Source: TMED14 sp963925545
GTDB taxonomy: Bacteria > Bacteroidota > Bacteroidia > Flavobacteriales > Schleiferiaceae
Assembly (NCBI GenBank): GCA_963925545.1
Contig: CAWUSA010000006.1
Coordinates: 78,990 to 142,989 of the forward strand
Direction: 5' to 3'
Length of the DNA stretch: 64,000 bases
Part shown: positions 58,129 through 64,000 of the stretch, one piece after another
How the letters are laid out: the number at the start of each line of letters is the position of its first letter
Position numbering within the stretch: the first letter of the stretch is position 1
The notes under the pieces: generated by a model
Told to the model about the DNA's origin: nothing
What the model saw: the letters and a program-made list of their open reading frames with translations, nothing else
Database searches by the model: none
Program-made: the position numbers and the translations under genes

Positions 58129-59782
58129 GTAGGTGATGTGTTGCTTGGTTCCAATGCAGTTGATCCATGCGTTGCGCATGGTATTGCAGTGCTTGATCAA
58201 AGGTGGCCGAATCCCTGGCACCAGACCAGAGGATTTCTGCCAATGCAGATGCGCGAGGCTGAACCATGTATTCAACATGTTCAGGCGTCTCCATGTATTC
58301 AGTCCACACGTTGCCTTGTGCTCCAATGATGAAGGCTGACACTGAGCTGTCATTTGAGAGGGGTTGGTAGGCGTAGACATCCCAAAGGCTGTTGTGACCA
58401 CCAATAGCATGAGGCTCTTGACTAGGGTCTGACTGGTAATGGTCAAAGTACAATGGCTTGCCTGGTGTCATGACCACCTCATGGCCCATTGAAGCTGCAG
58501 CTAAGCCACCCTTTTCGCCACGCCAGGACATGACCTTTGCATTTGGCGCCAGCCCACCTTCAAGAATCTCGTCCCACCCGATGATGTCCCTGCCGCGTTG
58601 ATTGACATGCTTTTCAATGCGTTGAATGAAATAGCTCTGAAGCTGGTGCTCATTATCCAGCCCCTCTGCCACCATGCGCTGTTGACAGGCAGCACAGGTT
58701 TCCCATCGAGCCTTGGGTGACTCATCTCCGCCAATGTGAATAACCTTGGAAGGGAAAAGGTCCATGACTTCATCCAAGACCGTGGTCAAGAAGTCAAAAA
58801 CAGAATCCTTGCCGGCACAGTAAACATCTTCAAAGACCCCCCAGCCCGTGGCGACAGGAAGGCTCTCAGATTGGCAACTCAACCATGGGTAGGCAGCGAT
58901 GGCCGCCCTGGAGTGGCCGGGCAGTTCAATCTCTGGAATCACTTCGATGCCCAGCGATGTCGCATAAGCAACCACCTCACGGATGTCATCCTGGCTGTAG
59001 AAGCCGCCATACGTTGTTGAGTCAAATCGCTGATCGCTGTATGGTCCGATTTGTGACGCCTCACGCCATGCACCGACATCGGTTAGCAAGGGGTAAGCTT
59101 CAATGGCGATACGCCAACCTTGATCCTCCGTTAAATGCCAATGGAATCGGTTGAATTTGTGAAATGCCAGGTTATCTAGGTATTTCTTGATGAAACTCAC
59201 ATCAAAAAAATGCCGGCACACATCCAAATGCATCCCGCGGTAAGCATGCAAGGGGCGGTCAGTGATTTGCAAAAGGGGCCAGTGAAAGCCCGGCTGTAAA
59301 CTGCCGTTGAAATCCTCAGACCAAAAATCTGTAGGGGTTAACTGTCGCAACGTTTGCAAACCATTCATCAAGCCTTGCTGGTCTCCAAAGCGAAGAGCCA
59401 CTCCATCAGCCTCAATGCGCAGGTCATATGACCCTTCATTTTCAGCAAAATCCTGGTCATTATCAAGCCAAAGATGGCTGCTGGCTTTTGCCAAGGTCTG
59501 CTCCCCGGGATTGGCCAATTGCTCTGACAAACCAAGGTCTGCAAACCATGTAGCTATCCAAGATTGACTCGCCTCTGTGCATGCGTCAAAACCATGAACC
59601 ATGAGGTGATTCACAGGCCCCATGAACCCATCCACGACATGCAGTTCACTCGGCGCAGGAATCAATGACGTTGGATCCACTGTGTCAATGACAGAATCCG
59701 TCACCTGGGGTGATTGGCAGCTAAGTGCGCTGCATCCAATCACAAGGACTAAGAGGGGGAAAAATTGATGTGGCCATTTCAT
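58115..59782 (-). CDS. Beta-N-acetylhexosaminidase (GH20), lipoprotein
   Basis: Exo-hexosaminidase of about 555 residues. The signal MKWPHQFFPLLVLVIGCSAL ends in SALSC, a lipobox, so it is probably a lipoprotein. A GH20b domain (about 45-170) precedes the catalytic barrel (HAYRGMHLDVCRHFFDVSFI, FNRFHWHLTEDQGWRIAIEA, EVIPEIELPGHSRAAIAAYP). The catalytic pair is in VIHIGGDESPKARW. The ATG at 59782 is chosen over a frame open to 59854. It should release terminal GlcNAc or GalNAc for the asparaginase gene's partner pathway. Confidence 0.92.
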   Translation of the reverse strand: MKWPHQFFPLLVLVIGCSALSCQSPQVTDSVIDTVDPTSLIPAPSELHVVDGFMGPVNHLMVHGFDACTEASQSWIATWFADLGLSEQLANPGEQTLAKASSHLWLDNDQDFAENEGSYDLRIEADGVALRFGDQQGLMNGLQTLRQLTPTDFWSEDFNGSLQPGFHWPLLQITDRPLHAYRGMHLDVCRHFFDVSFIKKYLDNLAFHKFNRFHWHLTEDQGWRIAIEAYPLLTDVGAWREASQIGPYSDQRFDSTTYGGFYSQDDIREVVAYATSLGIEVIPEIELPGHSRAAIAAYPWLSCQSESLPVATGWGVFEDVYCAGKDSVFDFLTTVLDEVMDLFPSKVIHIGGDESPKARWETCAACQQRMVAEGLDNEHQLQSYFIQRIEKHVNQRGRDIIGWDEILEGGLAPNAKVMSWRGEKGGLAAASMGHEVVMTPGKPLYFDHYQSDPSQEPHAIGGHNSLWDVYAYQPLSNDSSVSAFIIGAQGNVWTEYMETPEHVEYMVQPRASALAEILWSGARDSATFDQALQYHAQRMDQLHWNQATHHLHEAH

Positions 59783-59868
59783 CTCAACAATATCGGAAGA
59801 AAAGCCCTGTGGTTTCAAAGTCAATGAATAAGCCAACCATGAACACCCTGACATGGATAAAGATTAAC

Positions 59869-62136
59869 CTAAAACGTGTAGCGAATTGAGAAGATCATAT
59901 TTCGACCGGCAGCATTGATGCCTGATGCAAAGGTCCGGTATTGCAAATCAGTTAGGTTCTGAATGCCACTTTGAAAATACCAACCTTGCTTGAGGCGCAT
60001 CGAGAGATGCACGTTCACAGTCTGCCATGCAGGCATACCAGCTGGCGTGGCATAACGGGCATTGTCCTCCCCTGTTAACAGGTACTCATCGATGTGCTTC
60101 CATCCTGCACCCAAAAGGAACAAGTCAGCCCTAAAAATACCCTTGGTGTAATTCAATGAGGCCTTGTATGTCATCGGCGGGATATGGTCCATTGGCATGA
60201 CTTTCATGTCTTGAGAAAGCATCCGCCCCTTGACCAAGTGCATGTTACCCTCTGCCTTCCATTCGCGGCTGAACACATGCATGGCTGAAGCGGAAAAACC
60301 TAACAGGTAAGCATGACCCATGTTGGTTTGTGACAAGACTTGAGACATCTCACCATTGTACACAATGGAATCGCTGCCATACAAGCCTGAAGGCTGTATC
60401 ACCAAGGCATCGGTTAAAGAGGTGCTGAATACGTGAAGCTCATAATTGCTGCCCTTGTCAAAGACCTTGGTTTTAGACAACTCCAAGGTGAACGCTTGCT
60501 CTGGACGTAAATAGGGGTTAGGGACAATGATTCGACCTGGTGAGGTGTTGAACACTTTAGCTACATCATCAATGTTTGGGGCTCGAAAGCCTGTGGTTGC
60601 TGAAGCTGTGTATTTCAATCGATCATGCGGGGAATAAATCGCCCCCATGCTACCTGATGCAACGGGCATGGCTTGGTATATGTACTGGAAGGGGAAAGGA
60701 AAGAACGTGCTGTCGGTGAACTCACTGTGAAGCTGACTCAGCCCTACCCTGAACCCCTCTGACAAAGTCAAATGCTCATTGATTTCATTGACATGGGTGG
60801 CAAATACTGCCAATGATTTCATTTGATTCACTCCTCCTGGGTAGCGACTGTCTATAGGGCGTTGATCCCATGCATCCATGATGTGTCGTTGAAACGCCTG
60901 GGATTGAAGCCCCTGAATGGATCCATCGATGCCCGCACGAAGCACATTGCCTTGCCAGCGTTTCTCGCCATCAGCGTTGAAGCCCCAAACAACAACATCC
61001 TCGATGCGATAATTCCTGTAGGGGTTGTTGAATTTCCTTGTCATGCGGCTTTCCTGCACAACTTGCTTGTACGCGGTCACATTGACCCCATCAAAGCCCC
61101 ATTGGTCACGCCCCTTGTATTTGTAGGCAAACAAGGATCTGTCTTGTGGGCCATAGTACCATTCAGCATATTTCAACAAGGGACGACCACGCGGGTCAAA
61201 GCCTGCTTGATCCGTCAAACGGTCATAGCGCATCACATTGGATGAGGTCGACACCTGAATGTTTACTTGGTGGACGCGACCTGGACGAAAGCGCCACAGG
61301 GTTTTATGCAAGAGGTCATTTTGCGTGTACGATGAGCCAACCTGCAACCAAGGGTCAGGGTTGGCATGTACGCTGTCATGGCCCATGAAGGTGGACTGGT
61401 AAACCCTTCGCTCACCATAGGGCAAGCCGTAGGACGGATTAATCTTGCGTCCTGATTGCAAATCACCAAAGGCAGATTGCGTTAAAGTGGTCAGTGATGC
61501 CAAGCGTTTACCAGACGCTTTCACTTCCACATGGGAGACCTTGCCATTGTTTACCGACGTGGTTTTCAGCAACATCTGCCCATTGATCTGGTATTTCTGT
61601 GTGAACTTAGGTGTCTTGGTCATGAAGTGAACAACACCGCCAAGGGCATCGCTGCCATAGGCATTGGAGGTGGGACCAAATGACACCTCAATGCGATCCA
61701 AACTCAACGGGTCCACTGTGATGGCATTTTGCAAATGACCGCTTCGGTATATTAAATTGTTCATGCGAATGCCATCGACGACCAAAAGAACCCGATTGGC
61801 CTCCATGCCACGCAAGATGATGCTGCCTCCGCCTTGTTGGCTTTTTTGAATGGCAATGGATGCGTGGGTTGCCAACACATCAACAGTGCTTGAGCCCAGT
61901 GACTGCTGAATCTTTGCCGTGGGTATTAAGTCAATTTCTTGAACCACACGCTGCCTTTTCTCTGCCGTACGATAGGCTGAAACAACCACTTCATCCAAGG
62001 GATTGTACACAGAGTCTTTTGCCTTTTTCAAGCGAAATTCTACACGAAAGGTTCCATTTTCAATTACTTGCGCATGAGCCATTCCCGCTGAAAGGAGCAG
62101 TGACAAGAAGAGCGTAAGGGGTAGCCAATTAAACAT
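59869..62136 (-). CDS. TonB-dependent outer-membrane receptor
   Basis: A 755-residue receptor with signal peptide MFNWLPLTLFLSLLLSAGMA. A TonB-box-like LDEVVVSAYRTAEK precedes the plug (SSTVDVLATHASIAIQKSQQ, SIILRGMEANRVLLVVDGIR, IEVSFGPTSNAYGSDALGG), and the barrel ends RNMIFSIRYTF. The plug resembles vitamin B12, heme or siderophore receptors (BtuB/CirA type) rather than SusC. No SusD partner is adjacent, so the ligand is open. The gene is in line with GH20 but 86 bases upstream. Confidence 0.9.
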   Translation of the reverse strand: MFNWLPLTLFLSLLLSAGMAHAQVIENGTFRVEFRLKKAKDSVYNPLDEVVVSAYRTAEKRQRVVQEIDLIPTAKIQQSLGSSTVDVLATHASIAIQKSQQGGGSIILRGMEANRVLLVVDGIRMNNLIYRSGHLQNAITVDPLSLDRIEVSFGPTSNAYGSDALGGVVHFMTKTPKFTQKYQINGQMLLKTTSVNNGKVSHVEVKASGKRLASLTTLTQSAFGDLQSGRKINPSYGLPYGERRVYQSTFMGHDSVHANPDPWLQVGSSYTQNDLLHKTLWRFRPGRVHQVNIQVSTSSNVMRYDRLTDQAGFDPRGRPLLKYAEWYYGPQDRSLFAYKYKGRDQWGFDGVNVTAYKQVVQESRMTRKFNNPYRNYRIEDVVVWGFNADGEKRWQGNVLRAGIDGSIQGLQSQAFQRHIMDAWDQRPIDSRYPGGVNQMKSLAVFATHVNEINEHLTLSEGFRVGLSQLHSEFTDSTFFPFPFQYIYQAMPVASGSMGAIYSPHDRLKYTASATTGFRAPNIDDVAKVFNTSPGRIIVPNPYLRPEQAFTLELSKTKVFDKGSNYELHVFSTSLTDALVIQPSGLYGSDSIVYNGEMSQVLSQTNMGHAYLLGFSASAMHVFSREWKAEGNMHLVKGRMLSQDMKVMPMDHIPPMTYKASLNYTKGIFRADLFLLGAGWKHIDEYLLTGEDNARYATPAGMPAWQTVNVHLSMRLKQGWYFQSGIQNLTDLQYRTFASGINAAGRNMIFSIRYTF

Positions 62137-62209
62137 CGGGACAAGCTACTCAAAAACCCTACCAAAATTTCTCACTGACAAAGGAAAAACGCTGACATTT
62201 GCTGGATTC

Positions 62210-62950
62210 ATGATTGCCATCCTTTCAAGCTCCAAAACCATGCAAGTAACCCCCGTGGTGGGGACCCAGCTTCCCTGCTTCATCAAGCAGGCTGAAGCCC
62301 TTGCGAATCAGCTCAGGGCCATGGACAACAAGGCCATTCAAGCCTTCTACCAAACCAGTGATGCAATGACCCTCAAGGTGAGTGAAACCCTGAGTCAATG
62401 GAAAAAAAGTGGCAGCGGTGCGGCCCTATTCAGCTTCAAGGGTGATGCCTTTGGTCAATTGGACCCCGGAAGCCTCTCGGTCAAGGAGCAAATTAGGGCC
62501 AATGAGCAGTTGATTATTGTATCCGGCCTCTATGGCATGCTCCGTCCGATGGATCATATCAATGCTTACCGGTTGGACATGAACCAGCGGCTCAATGATC
62601 AATCACTCAGGGCTTATTGGGCATCAATCGTCACCCAACAACTTGACCTACAACTTGAATTGGGAGGCCTGGTGCTCAACCTTGCATCTCAAGAGTACGC
62701 TCAGGTAATTCTTCGCGATCAACTCAAAGCCCACCAATGGGTCGATGTCCAATTTTTACAAAAAAAGGAAGGCGCTAGCCGTCAGATGTCCGTGTTCTCT
62801 AAACAAGCCCGTGGGTTGATGGCCCGACACCTTTGCAGCGTCGAACATGCCGACCTCAATCACATCAGAGCGTTTCAAACTGGGGGCTACCAATTTGACC
62901 GCTTGAACTCCACAGAATCCCAACTGGTATTCACCCGGAAGGCACCTTAA
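62210..62950 (+). CDS. yaaA: Peroxide stress protein YaaA (DUF328)
   Basis: A 246-residue YaaA-family protein: ILSSSKTMQV at the start, FYQTSDAMTLKVSETLSQW, KGDAFGQLDPGSLSVKEQIR, IIVSGLYGMLRPMDHINAYRLD and VLNLASQEYAQVI. E. coli YaaA lowers free iron under peroxide stress and binds DNA. A box-like GACATTTG lies eight bases before the ATG. It is followed by the EamA gene after 22 bases. Confidence 0.93.
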   Translation: MIAILSSSKTMQVTPVVGTQLPCFIKQAEALANQLRAMDNKAIQAFYQTSDAMTLKVSETLSQWKKSGSGAALFSFKGDAFGQLDPGSLSVKEQIRANEQLIIVSGLYGMLRPMDHINAYRLDMNQRLNDQSLRAYWASIVTQQLDLQLELGGLVLNLASQEYAQVILRDQLKAHQWVDVQFLQKKEGASRQMSVFSKQARGLMARHLCSVEHADLNHIRAFQTGGYQFDRLNSTESQLVFTRKAP

Positions 62951-62972
62951 TCAATCGTTGGAACCAGAAGCC

Positions 62973-63848
62973 ATGACAAAACCCCATTCCAGCCTATCTA
63001 AGAATAACAAAAAGGGCATACAAATGATGCTGATTTCTGTGTTGTTTTTTGCTGCAATGAACCTGATAGTCAAATACCTACCACACCTTCCAGCCACGGA
63101 ATTGGTGCTGTTCAGGGCCATCGTCACCTTGATTATGTCCTTCAGCATGTTGACCTACAGAGGCATTTCACCTTGGGGGAAAAACAAGCGATGGCTGATC
63201 ATTCGTGGACTTGCAGGCACCATTGCACTGACCATGTATTTCTACACGGTGCAGAACATGCCTTTGTCAGCAGCCATTACCCTGCAATACCTCAGCCCCT
63301 TCTTTACAGCTTTCATTGCAGGCTACCTCTTGAAGGAAAAAACCCAATCAGCGCAATGGGGCTTCTTCTTGGTCTCATTTTTAGGTATTGCCATGCTTAA
63401 ATGGTCCAGTGAAGTGATTCCTGCGGATTTGCTATTGATCGGTGTGGGGTCCAGCATGCTGAGTGGCTTAGCCTACAATGCCGTTCGCAAACTCAAAGAT
63501 GAAAACCCTCTTGTAATTGTGATGTATTTCTCACTGATTGCTTTCCCTATCATGCTGGTCTTTGCCTTGTTCAATTGGGTTCCGCCAACGGGATGGGATT
63601 GGGCCTTATTGCTTGGCCTCGGCGTCAGTACCCAGTATGCTCAACTGTACATGACAAAAAGCTACCACCTTGCAGAAGTAAGTACTGTGGCACCTTTGAA
63701 ATACCTGGGTGTCATTTTTGCCATTGCATGGGATATCACCTTGTTTGACTTCATGCCTTCTGGCATGATGTTTATTGCCATAGGCCTAGTGATAGCTGGG
63801 GTGGTGCTAAACCTCTGGTACCAATCGCGTCAAAAGGTCAACACCTAA
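62973..63848 (+). CDS. EamA (DMT superfamily) transporter
   Basis: Inner-membrane protein of 291 residues with about ten hydrophobic segments in two EamA halves (first LISVLFFAAMNLIVKYLPHL, LSAAITLQYLSPFFTAFIAG; second LADLLLIGVGSSMLSGLAYN-like and VAPLKYLGVIFAIAWDITLF). The family exports amino acids, nucleosides or sugars; the substrate is unknown. The ATG at 62973 is preferred to a TTG at 62958. It is probably cotranscribed with yaaA. Confidence 0.85.
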   Translation: MTKPHSSLSKNNKKGIQMMLISVLFFAAMNLIVKYLPHLPATELVLFRAIVTLIMSFSMLTYRGISPWGKNKRWLIIRGLAGTIALTMYFYTVQNMPLSAAITLQYLSPFFTAFIAGYLLKEKTQSAQWGFFLVSFLGIAMLKWSSEVIPADLLLIGVGSSMLSGLAYNAVRKLKDENPLVIVMYFSLIAFPIMLVFALFNWVPPTGWDWALLLGLGVSTQYAQLYMTKSYHLAEVSTVAPLKYLGVIFAIAWDITLFDFMPSGMMFIAIGLVIAGVVLNLWYQSRQKVNT

Positions 63849-63853
63849 CTAGG

Positions 63854-64000
63854 CTAGCGACGATTCCCGCGATGGGATCCGCCCTTGCCGCCACCTGACT
63901 GGGGGCGTCCACCACGACCACCGCTGCTGTAACGGCTTTTCTTTGCAGAAGCATCCCATTCAGGACCGTTGCCAATGTGCTCTGGCGGGTGTTTTTTATC
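63854..64000 (-). CDS. C-terminal RGG-rich tail of a probable RNA-binding protein (partial)
   Basis: The minus strand is open from the window edge to a TAG at 63854-63856. The 48 visible residues include GNGPEWDASAKKSRYSSGGR and a basic Gly/Arg/Ser-rich end (GGRGGRPQSGGGKGGSHRGN). Such tails end DEAD-box RNA helicases and some pseudouridine synthases of Bacteroidota. The body of the protein is outside the window, so naming it would be a guess. Confidence 0.5.
   Translation of the reverse strand, partial: DKKHPPEHIGNGPEWDASAKKSRYSSGGRGGRPQSGGGKGGSHRGNRR

Noticed and set aside
1..64000. CRISPR array, insertion sequence or prophage
   Set aside because: No spaced direct repeats, transposase, integrase or phage structural genes were found on either strand.

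Overview
The window comes from a gene-dense, compact bacterial chromosome of the Bacteroidota, most likely a free-living, probably aquatic member of the Flavobacteriales. Lineage markers are DUF4294, DUF4295 between rpmG and ftsY, BshC (bacillithiol synthesis), a long NusB, a DnaE with a fused N-terminal exonuclease, a fused E1 alpha/beta 2-oxoacid dehydrogenase, a PorE-like OmpA protein, and promoters of the Bacteroidota type (TAnnTTTG) without Shine-Dalgarno sequences. No plasmid, phage, insertion sequence or CRISPR array was seen.

Layout. 1-8304: one eight-gene minus-strand operon, DUF4294 - bshC - guaA - PBP-like protein - pepD - nusB - DUF1573 lipoprotein - yajC. 8339-9954: a plus-strand pair, a TalC-type transaldolase fused to a KdsD-like CBS pair, coupled to a KdsC-like HAD phosphatase; this is the most unusual module here. 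9951-10585: zapA and a coiled-coil partner. 10629-15018: M23 peptidase, carboxypeptidase-regulatory-domain protein and TonB-dependent receptor. 15008-20183: rocD, rlmD, an AT-rich outer-membrane gene of foreign appearance, a phosphoribosyltransferase and aroK. 20269-21188: tRNA-Lys, tRNA-Leu, msrB, tRNA-Val and strong terminators. 21206-25651: a small hypothetical gene, the 2-oxoacid dehydrogenase E1, an Fe(II) oxygenase, trmD and rplS. 25700-28793: PorE-like protein and aroC. 28827-32931: histidine-degradation genes hutI and ftcD around a CBM20 esterase. 33080-37426: htpG, a NamZ-type (DUF1343) muramidase and an FtsX-like permease, the last two starting back to back. 37481-41334: tRNA-Asp, a small membrane protein, then trxA followed by a GDP-heptose set (HddC-GmhB fusion, HddA, GmhA). 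41373-50673: a long minus-strand run dnaE - MORN protein - mnmA - subtilase - nitronate monooxygenase - PhnA. 50749-54620: ribosomal and secretion genes rpmB - rpmG - DUF4295 - ftsY - amn - rimO - small membrane protein. 54704-64000: cinA, cdd, cutC, glycosylasparaginase, GH20 hexosaminidase, a second TonB receptor, yaaA, a DMT transporter and the tail of a probable RNA-binding protein.

The genes serve core housekeeping (translation, tRNA modification, GTP and aromatic amino acid synthesis, division, protein export), envelope glycan synthesis (heptose, possibly a second sugar), peptidoglycan and glycan turnover (NamZ, M23, GH20, glycosylasparaginase) and peptide or amino acid catabolism (PepD, HutI, FtcD, RocD, subtilase), which suits a heterotroph living on proteins and polymers.

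Two window-wide patterns stand out. Many genes have a TAnnTTTG box only about 4-6 bases before the ATG, which predicts leaderless mRNAs. Neighbouring genes are also packed to the limit, with overlapping starts, overlapping convergent stops and divergent promoters in 30-50 bases.
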